A program made the translations under genes and the position numbers. Under the pieces are notes generated by a model. The model did no database searches. It worked only from the letters and a program-made list of their open reading frames with translations, and was not told the DNA's origin. From contig VHZZ01000643.1 of NCBI GenBank assembly GCA_009801015.1, positions 1-28,966 of the forward strand: DNA of 28,966 nt, read 5' to 3'. The first letter of the stretch is position 1; the number at the start of each line of letters is the position of its first letter. Below, piece by piece: positions 11,901 to 21,285 of this stretch. This DNA comes from Silene noctiflora (taxonomy: Eukaryota; Streptophyta; Magnoliopsida; Caryophyllales; Caryophyllaceae).

Positions 11901-14900
11901 TTAGCACTTGAGAGTTCTTCTGCTCTTTCTGCTGTTGGCGGGACTGGAAGTCCATATGGTGGTAGCGGTGGTGGAGGGCGGGTTCATTTTCAGTGGGCAG
12001 ATATTCCTGTTGGGGATGAGTACCACCCTATAGCTAGTGTCTTCGGGAATATCCTTGTTCGGTTAGTTTCAACCATATGAGCAAATACATTTTTTTATTA
12101 CTGGTCGTTGATCTAAATGTTTCCAATTACTATTCCTTTTTCATGGTTTTTTTATAAATTATGGAAATATTCAATTTATGTTAATCCTTTCCCGGTTTCC
12201 CCTGTTTGGCTGTCTAGAGATGTACTCCCTCCATTTCACTATGATCATCCTGCCTTCCATTTTCGGCTGTTCCACTAAGATGTTCCTCTTTCCTTTTTGA
12301 CACAAAATGTATGGCTAATATTACCCCATCACTTACCCCCACACATCCTTCCTTAAATAAGAACCACATATCCGTTTTCCCTTAAATATATTGTTCCCAA
12401 AAGTAATAGGAACATCATAGTGGGGTGGGGAGTGACTAACTTGCTTATGACCAAGCACAAAGGTTTTCTACAAATTGCTTAGGTAGTTAAAATCGTGTAT
12501 TTAAACTTGGGAATTGAGGTTTTTTTTTTTCCATTCCTTACTGGGACAAGTTGTTCATTTTAGTTTCTTTGTGGATGGGTTGTTTTTATAGTTTCTTTAA
12601 AGGCTTATGCATTTAGTGTTTGTACGGAGTATTGTTACTCAAATTATGTGAATTTTGTTTCTTTGTAAAGTTTTGTTACGTTGCTAGTGCTGCCTATATT
12701 AACAAGATAGGGCCAGTATGTAAGTTGTAGCAAGGGGGAACGATTACAATCTTATGCCCTTTTTGTTTTTATAGGTTGTACTTCCAGAAAGAAAAATATC
12801 CAAAGTTTCTGGGACTATGGTTGACTAGTGAGTAAATTTTCTCCATTTTTGTCTGCCTTCTATTTATGATAGGGGTGGATCAGGCAGAAGTCCAGGGCAT
12901 TCTGGAGAAGAAGGAACTATCACTGGAAAGGCATGCCCGGTCGGGCTACACGGGATCTTTTGTGAGGTAGGTTTTCTGTTTTCCTTTTGATGCTATTTCT
13001 TTGTTGCCTCTACCATTATTTTGGAACGTTTCTCTAAGGGAACTTAATTGAAGCTTTTTTTTTTAAATTGAGGATGTGGGTAACGTTGATTGTGACCTTA
13101 AGAGTGACATAGGGACTACTTGGCAGTTGGCAGTTGGCACTGATGAAAGTATTCAGAGTGAAGAAGTAGTTAGCATTCATGTAGACGTCTAACTTGAATT
13201 TGTATGATGTTTCACCATATGTATATCTCAAATTTCCCCTTTGTTTCTCTTTTCTTCTCTCTTCCTTTATTTACTTTTCCATTCTTACAATCGTTTACTT
13301 AGGTTCATGTTAGCTTTTCCAGAATTCTGTAGGAATTGAGGCTTTGGTTATAATGTTCCTTTTTTACGAATCTTTTCGGTCATCACGATTCTTGAGAAAG
13401 GCTTTGGTTATGCACTTAGCCTGTGAAGATGGTATTAGCTAGCTATTTGAGGATGTTTAGAACTTTTCTTCATTGTATCTCAATTCTCACTCTCTGGAAC
13501 GTTATTATTTGACAGGAATGTCCTGTTGGCACATTCAAAAATATATCTGGATCTGATTCAGGCCTTTGTCGTAAATGCCCTGCAAATGATCTCCCAGGCC
13601 GTGGCATATTTATTGGCGTCAGAGGTACATTTTACCTTGAATGTGACTTTTCTGGCATTATTTAATAATCGAGGTACATTTTACCTTAAATGTGACTTTT
13701 CTGCCTCATTTAATATTCGAGGTCATTTTGTGCGGCAGAGAATCTTGGGAATGTTTTTTTTTTCTTTTTTTTTTTGGGTTTAACAGTTGTCTGCTTTTAG
13801 TTACTAATAAGATTTCAGATAAGAAGCTTATAACATTCCCTCCTGTTCGATTAATATGTTTAACAGGCGGTGTTACTGCAACTCCCTGCCCTTACAAGTG
13901 CATATCAGACAGGTATCACTTGCCATATTGTTGGACAACATTGGAGGAGTTAATGTATGCCTTTGGTGGGCCTTGGTGGTTTGGCTTTTCCCTCTTGAGC
14001 CTCCTTGTACTCTTAGCTTTGTTTCTCAGTGTTGCAAGGATGAAATTTGCTTCAGGTGATGAACCGCCAGGTTTATTACCTCCTCGGCGACGCACACAGT
14101 TAGACCATTCATTTCCCTTCCTCGAGTCCTTGAATGAGGTTGACCGTTGACACCTATAGTGGTGGAATTTTGTTTTATGCTAGATTTCAGCAGAATTTTC
14201 ATGTTGTGTCTGACCATATGTTAACAATCCTTGTGTTTCAGGTGATGGAGACAAACAGAAATGAGGAAACACAAAGCCATGTTCATAGAATGTATTTTCT
14301 TGGTCCAAATATGTTCAGTGACCCATGGCATCTACCTCATTCACCTCCTGATCAAGTGGTAGAGATAGTGTATGGTTTTACTCGATTTCGTGTTGATGTA
14401 TACCTATTTTCTGTGTGTATCATTCTGTAGTAACTACATACACTTTCACATTTAGGTGGCATTTGGTATGGGCTTTTTATGAAAGGGTAAAGGATTAAAA
14501 TGCAAGCATTACCTTTTTTATGTTTGTTTCACCTAGTTTCTCATTCCCTTTCCCCTTCCCCAAGTCCCCATTCCCCCAAACTCCTCTACATCCATTCCCC
14601 ACACCCTCCCAAGGAAAACCCATTTCCTTTAGCCCACTAGCACTAAGCACCCATTTTATCCACAAATACCCAGAACCATTATCACCTCCCACTTCATATT
14701 TTAGAGATCAAATAAAACAATAATTTTGATTATTCATTTGCTAATCTTGCTTTGCATTCAAAGTGTACTGTTCCATAAAGATTTTTTCTTCTGTGGCTAT
14801 GTCATGATGGTTATTATTGTTTGTTTTATTTCTTTAATGAAAATATATATTCCCGACATCCCATTGTATCAGCTGGATTGGTTTAGTTATTTACTTATTG

Positions 14901-17900
14901 CGGTATCATAGAAGTTCAACTGTTCAATTTGCAGGTATGAAGACGCATTTATCCGCTTTGTTGATGAGATCAATGGTGTAGCTTCTTATCAGTGGTGGGA
15001 AGGGTCTGTGTACGGCATTCTCTCTCTAATGGCATATCCACTAGCATGGTCATGGTTGCAGTGGCGACGAAGGAAGAAATTGCAGCGACTGCGGGAGTTT
15101 GTCCGTTCAGAATATGATCATTCATGTTTGAGGTCCTGTCGCTCCCGTGCTCTTTATGAAGGGCTTAAGGTAATTGAAACTCCAAATGTCTCAAAGTGAA
15201 GTAACTGGCAAGCGTTCTGTTTTTCATCACGGTTCTTACAAAAACAGTCTCTTATCTTAAAGGGAGGGAAGTGTACATTTGAGCATTTCCTCAATGCACT
15301 TCGGCAGGAATATGTATAACCACTCTGACTCGATTGAAAATCGGGCGACCGGCATGGGAGCGTATTCAAGAGTGGACCGCTGCAATTTTATGCAAAATCC
15401 TCATGTTTTGGGTTTAAGTAAATTATTTAAGAGTCATACCTCATACCCATATCCCGTGTCTGATGTGAGAGTGAGACACGGGTACTCCGGGTAATATTAA
15501 GAGTCCAGAGTTAACATAGTGTGTAGTAAATCACTTACTTACAATCTGTTCAAAAATGAAATTGACTTGATGTACTGGAACAGCTATCTGCCACCTCAGA
15601 TTTGATGCTAGCATTCCTGGATTTCTACTTGGGAGGAGATGAGAAACGGTCTGATCTTCCTTCTTGTCTACAACAACGCCTACCCTTGACACTAATTTTT
15701 GGAGGTGATGGGAGTTATATGGCTCCGTTCTCTCTTCACAATGATAATGTGCTAACAAGCCTTATAAGTCAGGTGATATTAATTACCTTTGCATAATCTG
15801 AAATATATCTTCTGTAAATGCTTTAAGAGTGTATTGTCTTTGCTATTATTTCAGTCTGTTCCATCCACACTATGGTATCGATTTGTAGCTTCTCTCAATG
15901 CTCAACTGCGTTTGGTTCGACGTGGTCAACTAAAGATGACTTTTAAATTCATTGTTGAATGGCTTGAAACCATTGCAAACCCAGCCCTTGGTAGACATGG
16001 CTTGAGAGTTGATCTGGCTTGGTTTCAGCAGACTGCTGATGCTTATTCTCAGTTTGGGCTTGTCGTGAGCCAAGCTAGAATGCTGGTCCCTAACGGTAGT
16101 CTCAATGGACACCCGGTTCAAAAACCATCGACAAGGTAACATTTCAAATTCTCAAGTTATAGTATCAGTACTGATATACAATACATTTGTGAATTTGAAA
16201 GTTCTGATGCAAGTTTGTTTCTTTCTTGTTGATCTTCACTTCAACATCCCCAAAACCTATATTTAGAGACGATGTTGACTAGCTAAGGCCTAAGGTGGTA
16301 AAGTCAATGGGTGGTGATTCTCATGGGTTGGGTTCAAACCCATCACATCAAAATTTCCCCTATTGGCCCCTTTATGCTAACCAAGTGTCATTACAATACT
16401 ACAATAGCAACTTCACCTCAGTACCACAACGGATCCTATAATAAAGATGTTGACTAGCTAAGCCCTTAGGTCGTAAAGTCAATGGGTGGTGGTACTCATG
16501 AGTTGGGTTCAAACCCATCCAACATCAAAATTGCCCCTATTGGTCGTCATCACAATAAAACTTCACCCAAGTATCACAACAGTTCCCACTCATAGCGTGG
16601 TAACAAGTATCGGATGTACGCAACCTTATTTATTATTAACGAAACAATAGCATGTTTCTTGACAACTTGTAATGGATATTGCGTGTTTCATCGAATGATT
16701 GATATTAATAAAAAAGACGTGTAACCAGTTTAGTGAACCACTTTGCTTTATTCCATCGTAATCTAGAACCAAAGAATAGTAAATCTTTGGCTCCACTAAA
16801 ATTGAAAGTTACTCTTTTTAAGTGTCATTGCTGGAACAAAAACATGGTCAGTGGTATGGAACTATGGACTATGGAGTAATATCACAGAGAAGATGACTTG
16901 GTTTAGCCTGGCCATACGCTTAAGAGTCTTTTAAGTTGCTTTACATGTATGCAAGTTTGTTTACGGCTGAAAGCCTGAAACTGGTACATTTGGTCATGCT
17001 GAGATGGGCGGTGTATTGCTATGAAGGTTTCTCTTCTGGTTTGTGATCAGAAAATTTAGGAATACAACTCTCAGGAGTATTAGTCAACTATTCCAAAAGC
17101 AAACAACAATGACAATTATTCTACCCTAATGCAAACCTGCTGCTTTTAGTTTCATAAGCAATCGTGGTTTTAAAAAGGTGTGAGGCACGAGGTGCCTAAG
17201 ATCCGAGGAAACAAAGAGCAAGCCGTGAGGCGAAGGTGCAAGTGCGCCTTATAGAGAGGCGCACAGTTATTACAAATAAAAGTTATGTTTTCATGCTGCA
17301 TTTCTCTTTTTTTCGGATTCTAAAGAGGGTTTACATGTAAAGGAGTAAACCTTAAGGATTATGTGCCAAAGAGAAGGGCATAACAAGAGGACGAGGAGAA
17401 AAAATATTTGCACCTTGATGGATGTGCCCGGCTAATCCAGGCGTTTTGGCTAGCGCCTCACTAAGACTTGGGCTTAAGCGCACCTGAGGTGTGCTTTTTA
17501 AAACTAAGCCTTTTTGGTTTAATCCGTTGTACCAAAGCCAAAGCATAGTCTATCTCCTATTCTCCTGGGCTTCCAAATCGGGTATCGAAATTAGATATAA
17601 AGAGAATACATTGAATCTTATTAGGGAACATTGTGAGAAATCCAAATTTGTTTTTTGCTTTAACAAATTTGTCTTGCATTCTTTGTGGCATGTTGATGGT
17701 CTGAATAATATTTTTTTGGAAGTGCAGGATTCCTAGAGGTAAGCAGCTGGACCATCCAGTAGACAATGAACAAATTTTGACGAATAGGAAAATATCTGGG
17801 TTCATTCTCCAACCAGGCAACTGCATGCACATGCTTAAAGACGGGAATAACATTCTTTATCCTCTGATGAACTTCATATTACGTAACACCAAGCCAGTTG

Positions 17901-19517
17901 GTCATCAGGTACTGCCAAGTTCCGATGCTTTTTTTGCAATTGGAGTGCATTGTGAGAAATAATTAGTATATCAGTATGTTCATATATTCTACCAATAATC
18001 TGAACATTTTACGTTTTTTTGCTTTGTTTGATAAACTTCTTATATTCTTTTGCGATTGGTGCAGGATTTGATCGGACTTGCCCTTTCTATTCTATTATTG
18101 GGAGATTTTAGCCTTGTCTTGCTGACACTAATTGAGCTATATTCTACATCACTTTTGGTCTTTTTCTTGGTCCTATTTATCCTACCTCTTGGAATATTTC
18201 TTCCATTTCCAGCCGGTATAAATGCATTGTTTAGCAGGGGCCGCGGAAAATCTGCGGGTCTTGCTCGCATCCATGGTCTTTGGAACATCACATCCTTGAT
18301 CAATGTGGTATATATGCACTTCCCTTCTCTGTATGGTATTTGGTGTTCACCCTCTTATGTGTAGCTTGCTACCTTTTATTTGTTTGACCTCATCCTAGGA
18401 ACATTTTCCTTTGAAGGGTTCATGTCAGCGTTGTTGCTGTTGTTTAGTGTGTATCGCCAGTTCATGGAACGTAGACAAGTCAAAGTTATCGCGGTTGAAT
18501 AGTCATTTCATCTAGGAAGATTTTCCACTTTAATAACATTTTGGAGTTGATGGAGCGAGGGGGGCTAGTAGTGGCTGCCGTCCCCCAAGCAATGAAATCT
18601 ACTCCATTCAATTCCATTTAATTCTATACATTTGTTTTTCGCACAATGTTTTAGGTAAGAGTATAAGTGGGAACCCTTTCACTTCTCCCACCAAATAAGC
18701 ACGGTAAGAGTACTTTAGTCTTTTTTATCAAGTGATATCTTACCTAGATATTGAAGTGTATAGAATTGATTGAAATATCCAAATAAGGAATATGTATAAA
18801 ATGGAATGGGAAAGGAGGAGTATGAAATTTCAATTTTTTCCATGTTTGTCCCTCTTAATAATTAATCCTGGCTCAATCGTAGTCTAATTGTACAAGGGTG
18901 TAACATAACCAAGATTTTTTTTTATCACAGTTCCTTATATTTAAATACTTCTTCAGATAAATTCTACTATGTTTATAACCTAGGTCACCGAGGTGAGACA
19001 TTATTTCCGGGCACCAAAGTGGACTAAGTTCAAATATCGGGACACCAAAGTGATTGTTTCAGTATAAAAAAGAGTCGTTTCATCTACCTAGGCTCACTTT
19101 TCGTCAAGTCTAGACGGTTAGGTTTTACTTGCAATTCGCGTGTTCATTTTGCAAGTGATCATATCTTTTCTGAATTAGGATTCTTGGCCATTAATTGTAG
19201 GTAATTGCATTGATTTCCGGATGTGTTTATTACAAAACTCAAAGGATCAACAAACCCACTGGCATACATTCCTTGAATTTCAGCAGGCAAGTAGAATTGT
19301 AGTATTGAGGCTTACTTAAGTTGTCATTGTATTTGTATATGCCGTTTTTAACAGTATTGAGGCTTGCAGGGAGGAAAATGAATGGTGGTTGCTACCTTCT
19401 AGTTTACTTGTATGCAAGCTTCTCGAGTCCCGATTTATTGATTATCATATAGCCAACCAAGAGATTTCAGATTTGACTTTATACAGCGAAGACCCTGATT
19501 TACTATGGCAGTGTTAG
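2998..19517 (+). CDS. Large Gly-rich multi-pass membrane protein (plant 'ephrin receptor-like / glycine-rich' family), 22 coding exons
   Basis: The spliced frame is 4278 nt and gives about 1425 residues, close to the roughly 1400-1480 expected for Arabidopsis relatives such as AT5G11700, AT4G32920 and AT5G47020, as I recall them. Residues 1-25 look like a signal peptide. A Pro-rich patch ([14 protein letters not shown]) follows near 40-54. Residues 60-790 are Gly-rich beta-type sequence with recurrent GGGxGG runs. A Cys-rich EGF/ephrin-receptor-like segment spans about 785-860 ([20 protein letters not shown]). Membrane spans are predicted near 875-895, 996-1013, 1268-1325 (probably two) and 1345-1359. 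The C-terminal half contains the conserved stretches [31 protein letters not shown] and [16 protein letters not shown]. Molecular function is unknown; the topology suggests a cell-surface or endomembrane protein with its Gly-rich part outside or in the lumen. The start was chosen as the first ATG giving a signal peptide. Family identity is strong; function is not claimed. Confidence 0.93.
3801..4852 (+). other. Intron 1, no element identified
   Basis: This 1.05-kb intron opens with GTATGC and closes with CGCAG. I looked for terminal inverted repeats, tRNA-type promoter boxes and transposase motifs and found nothing firm. A minus-strand open stretch at 4100-4375 has no recognisable domain and is treated as chance. 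Introns 2 (4969-5590), 4 (7309-8363), 6 (8731-9481), 8 (9733-10106), 9 (10225-10535), 12 (12967-13515) and 16 (15170-15583) were likewise read without finding anything supportable. Confidence 0.6.
5871..5911 (+). repeat. (CT)n-rich microsatellite in intron 3
   Basis: A pure pyrimidine tract of imperfect CT repeats, interrupted by a run of C residues, lies about 70 bp into intron 3. It is low-complexity sequence with no clear role. Confidence 0.9.
6100..6441 (-). mobile_element. 5'-truncated LINE (L1/RTE-type) 3' end in intron 3
   Basis: On the minus strand, a short open frame starting near 6432 reads [19 protein letters not shown], then [18 protein letters not shown] and [16 protein letters not shown]. 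This is a very recognisable C-terminal segment of plant non-LTR retrotransposon polyproteins, found after the reverse transcriptase. Past MDA the expected reading is lost. The 3' end carries CCGACCCCAAACCATTTTGG and GGGATTAAGGCTCTGATG, then a short (TTG)n tail at about 6100-6110. That tail type is shared by plant LINEs and Au-type SINEs. The insertion is antisense to the host gene. Only about 340 bp remain, consistent with the 5' truncation usual for LINEs. No target-site duplication could be recognised. Confidence 0.85.
6702..6835. mobile_element. Small foldback MITE in intron 3
   Basis: Arms of about 35 bp are inverted. The left begins CTTGTGCAAGGCATCCTTAC and continues to AAAGACTGTAAAA. 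The right arm, reverse complemented, begins CTTATGTAAGGCGGCCTTAC and continues to AAAGTATATGGTAAAA. Each arm tip is itself a small palindrome (CTTGTG..AAGG / CCTT..CACAAAG), as in the element at 2016-2206, although the sequences differ. The arms have diverged by several substitutions, so it is old. Its superfamily was not determined. Confidence 0.68.
10746..11733 (+). other. Intron 10, unassigned
   Basis: This is a 988-bp intron (GTAAGC ... TTCACAG). The stretch at about 10900-11050 is richer in CG dinucleotides (AATACCGCC, CGGCCGCG) than the rest and may be a relic of an insertion, but I see neither paired ends nor coding sequence. The rest is ordinary T-rich intron. Confidence 0.5.
12225..12436. 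mobile_element. Stowaway-like MITE in intron 11
   Basis: The left end, CTCCCTCCATTTCACTATGA, follows a TA dinucleotide at 12223-12224. The right end, reverse complemented, reads CTCCCCACCCCACTATGATG. The shared CACTATGATNNTCCT core and the CTCCCTCC-type tip are typical of Stowaway elements mobilised by mariner-type transposases. The element is about 210 bp and has no coding capacity. The right-hand TA duplication looks mutated, so the right border is approximate. Confidence 0.72.
13622..13729 (+). repeat. 49-bp tandem duplication at the start of intron 13
   Basis: The unit GAGGTACATTTTACCTT..ATGTGACTTTTCTG.. occurs at 13622-13670 and again at 13671-13718 with a few changes; a partial third copy (GAGGTCATTTT) begins at 13719. 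The first unit spans the exon 13 / intron 13 junction, so the splice donor GAG|GTACAT is itself duplicated (second copy at 13671-13679). Confidence 0.88.
14440..14725. other. Strand-asymmetric C/T-rich block in intron 15
   Basis: Between about 14525 and 14700 the plus strand is strongly biased to C, T and A, with runs such as CCCTTTCCCCTTCCCC, and almost lacks G. It follows GGTGGCATTTGGTATGGG, which resembles the tip of some plant hAT-type MITEs. I could not find the matching end. An open frame through the block is a composition effect, not a gene. Confidence 0.4.
16271..16590 (+). mobile_element. Two tandem tRNA-derived SINE copies in intron 18
   Basis: A sequence starting GATGTTGACTAGCTAAG occurs at 16271 and again at 16446, a period of 175 bp. 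Each copy holds a box-A-like GGTGGTAAAGTCA (first copy; GGTCGTAAAGTCA in the second) and, about 35-40 bp later, GGGTTCAAACCC, a good fit to the tRNA/SINE box B (GGTTCRANNCC). Box B lies at 16331-16340 in the first copy and at 16506-16515 in the second. The second copy lacks about 40 bp of the 3' part. Box spacing and the later non-tRNA body point to a SINE, not a tRNA gene. Transcription would be in the same sense as the host gene. Exact ends and target duplications are not resolved. Confidence 0.7.
17167..17504. mobile_element. GC-rich dispersed foldback element in intron 18
   Basis: The ends are inverted: GTTTTAAAAAGGTGTGAGGC on the left, and on the right GTTTTAAAAAGCACACCTCA when reverse complemented. 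The body carries repeated GAGGCG, GTGCGCCTT and AAGCGCACC motifs in both orientations, a style of dispersed repeat seen in many plant genomes. The element is about 338 bp, has no coding capacity and is GC-rich at both ends around an AT-rich middle. It sits about 220 bp upstream of exon 19. Confidence 0.72.
18602..18820. mobile_element. Stowaway-like MITE in intron 20, with TA target duplication
   Basis: TA lies on both sides (18600-18601 and 18821-18822). The left end is CTCCATTCAATTCCATTTAA followed by TTCTATACATTT. The right end, reverse complemented, is CTCCTCCTTTCCCATTCCAT followed by TTTATACATATT. The shared tip and TA target fit a mariner/Stowaway MITE of about 219 bp. The arms have diverged. 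Confidence 0.72.
19287..19369 (+). other. GC-AG intron 21
   Basis: Exon 21 ends AGCAG at 19286 and is followed by GCAAGTAG, the strong extended consensus (AG|GCAAGT) typical of U2-type GC-AG introns. Without splicing here the frame reads into a TAG after six codons. The nearby GT (GCAA|GTAGAA) would leave either acceptor out of frame. The intron is short, 83 bp, or 68 bp with the upstream acceptor at 19353-19354. It contains two near copies of AGTATTGAGGCTT, one near 19301 and one at 19353. Confidence 0.85.
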
Positions 19518-20180
19518 CATGTCTGTTATCTTGGGAGTCCATGTCACTCAAAACTCGGTTTGCTGTGAAAACACCCATATTTTTGGTCTACAATGAAGAG
19601 ATGTGTCTTGTCTGACTTGCGACATTCCTGATATGTGGCAAGTCGAAGTAACATAGCCCGGAGTGCATACCAAGCGGAAGCCACCTCAACTTTTGGACAT
19701 TTTTCGTTATTGCCAACATGCGCATTTTGAGAGGATTTATACATTAGTTAGGTTATTAATTGTGCGAAAGGGGGGAGGGGGCCGACATTCTAGGAAGTTC
19801 AGTGCACAACTGCATTTTTACTTGGATGTGCTGTAAATAACTAATTGTACAGAAACCATGAAAGACATGCAAAACAAAAGTGTAATTGTTTGGTAGATTT
19901 CTTTTGCCTTGGGTGTAATGGGAGATACAATAGCGATTTTTATGCTAATGGATCTCGAATCAGGTCATCACCATTTGATGACTTGACCAGCTATGATTTC
20001 TCTCTCTTTGCAAACCAGATCATAACTGAAGTTGCTTTGTAATCGTCTCTTGCTTGTTTTATAGGTAAGCAATTCCTGAAGAAAATTAAGATGCTCGATG
20101 ATATTATCCCAGATGTTACGATATCGCCCCTAAATAGTTACTGGCTTGCGTTAGCGAACAGTTGTTTTGTTTTGTTTTAG
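19518..20180 (+). other. 3' flank / likely 3' UTR of the Gly-rich membrane protein gene
   Basis: No coding sequence is recognisable after the TAG at 19515-19517. Several AT-rich stretches could serve as polyadenylation signals but none stands out. GCAATTCCTGAAGAAAATT at about 20069 is repeated with one change at about 20180, a small local duplication. Confidence 0.45.
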
Positions 20181-20214
20181 CAATTTCTGAAGAAAATTTG
20201 GCGTTTTAAAAAAT

Positions 20215-20400
20215 CTGGTCCAGGGGTCTCATTGGTTGGTAATCACTTTTTGGCGGGCTTGGTGAGGTAGTTGGGCCTTGTAGTGGCCCGGATGTGGAGC
20301 TGCGCCAGGCTGAGACAGAAGGCGGTCACACAGGCCTTCACCTTGGAAAGACGACCAACAGCAGACTGGGCTGTGTTTGGCTGCCCAACCAGCCATCCCT
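20215..20400. other. GC-rich unassigned island between convergent genes
   Basis: This stretch is clearly richer in G and C than its surroundings (for example TTGGCGGGCTTGG, GTGGCCCGGATGTGG and GGGCTGTGTTTGGCTGCCC). I find no long open frame, paired ends or known motif. It may be an inserted repeat of an unrecognised type. Confidence 0.35.
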
Positions 20401-20508
20401 AGTTATAGACTTATAGGATTCATATCTAATTCTTTTCGTAACATCGTCTTATGATGGTACTCGGATCATCTTGATCTGGATAGCCTATCATTCATTTTCT
20501 GCAAATTA

Positions 20509-20614
20509 GGCCCCATTCTTTTGGACTGAAATAGCCTGAATTGAACTATATTTACATGACCTAAACTAATCTGATGCCAAGAGAAAATTGAATTAAGTCC
20601 AAAAGAACACGGCC
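20509..20614. mobile_element. Short MITE-like element with GGCC..TTCTTTTGGACT ends
   Basis: The left end GGCCCCATTCTTTTGGACTG is matched in inverse by the right end, which reverse-complements to GGCCGTGTTCTTTTGGACTT; both continue to AATTGAA or AATTCAA. The element is about 106 bp and non-coding. Similar ends occur on abundant plant hAT- or Harbinger-type MITEs. No clear target duplication is visible. It lies between the 3' ends of the two convergent genes. Confidence 0.62.
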
Positions 20615-20934
20615 ACAAAATAACGAAAACACTAAAGCGGTTAGTTTAACATATTTAGCCCTTCTTAAAACTATGGCAGTCAAATGAAAATTATCAAGTA
20701 AAATGTGAAGTAATTTACATTTAAAATGGCTGTTGTGTATGAGAGCATCATTGCCCGGCACACACGACAATAAAATCACGGCTTATTATTTTTGAACAAT
20801 AAAATTTGTGAATTATAATGACTGATTTACTTTTTAAAAGTATTGTAATATGATTATTCCATACCAAATAAGACGCGGAATAAGGCAACAAATTACATTT
20901 CCAATTACAGGGCATGCAAAAGACGCGAACAATT

Positions 20935-21285
20935 AGAGATTCAACATGCTATTCCAGGTACAGCAGGGTAGGATCCTGGTTCTTCTGCCTTCTCTAGCCT
21001 ACCATCCTCGGAATTTGAGTTGGCAACTCCGTTTGTGCCTGCCTGTTTGAATGACCATCTTATTATAGAATTTGTGAGCAACCAAGCCAAATTAAACTTA
21101 TAAGTTTGAACTTATAAAGGAATTTGGGTGTGATTCCTGACTCGACGAACATAATTGATCAAGTTTAAACAATTCATTTATCCGAATTTTACATGGGATT
21201 TGATTTACTAATGTTGTGAGATAGATGACGCAAAAAAGAATGTCAAAATAGAAAAGTACAAAAATTAACTAATTAATTACCTGAA
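20935..21285 (-). other. AP-4 sigma 3' region with probable 3'-UTR intron
   Basis: Five bases after the TGA stop (21286-21288), the minus strand has TTCAG|GTAATT, a good splice donor. A plausible acceptor (AAACAG or AGGCAG) lies on the minus strand near 21042-21050, so part of the 3' UTR may be spliced. A donor this close to the stop should not trigger nonsense-mediated decay under the usual rule of about 50-55 nt. This is inferred from consensus only. Confidence 0.45.

Larger units (their letters stand above)
2998..19517 (+). other. Exon map of the Gly-rich membrane protein gene
   Basis: Coding exons: 1, 2998-3800; 2, 4853-4968; 3, 5591-5799; 4, 7189-7308; 5, 8364-8492; 6, 8605-8730; 7, 9482-9537; 8, 9636-9732; 9, 10107-10224; 10, 10536-10745; 11, 11734-12061; 12, 12873-12966; 13, 13516-13624; 14, 13867-14138; 15, 14242-14369; 16, 14935-15169; 17, 15584-15772; 18, 15855-16135; 19, 17728-17908; 20, 18065-18307; 21, 19201-19286; 22, 19370-19517 (TAG at 19515-19517). 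Every junction keeps the reading frame, and each intron is GT-AG except the last, which is GC-AG. Exon 7 is only 56 nt. Exon 22 could instead begin at 19355, adding five residues. Boundaries come from splice consensus plus continuity of conserved protein sequence. The least certain are exon 7 and the 21/22 junction. Confidence 0.87.

Noticed and set aside
12601..12640. TACGGAGTATTGTTACTC as another Stowaway end in intron 11
   Set aside because: Only one short tip is visible, with no inverted partner in range.
12785..14138. Exons 12-14 as a separate animal-type ephrin receptor gene
   Set aside because: They splice in frame with upstream and downstream exons of one plant protein; the ephrin-receptor resemblance is only the Cys-rich motif.
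14520..14723. Pro/Ser-rich open stretch in intron 15
   Set aside because: It is a direct result of the C/T-rich low-complexity block; no start context or homology supports a protein.
16291..16345. Possible tRNA gene
   Set aside because: Box A and B motifs are present, but there is no cloverleaf or acceptor stem; the element recurs in tandem with a non-tRNA body, so a SINE fits better.
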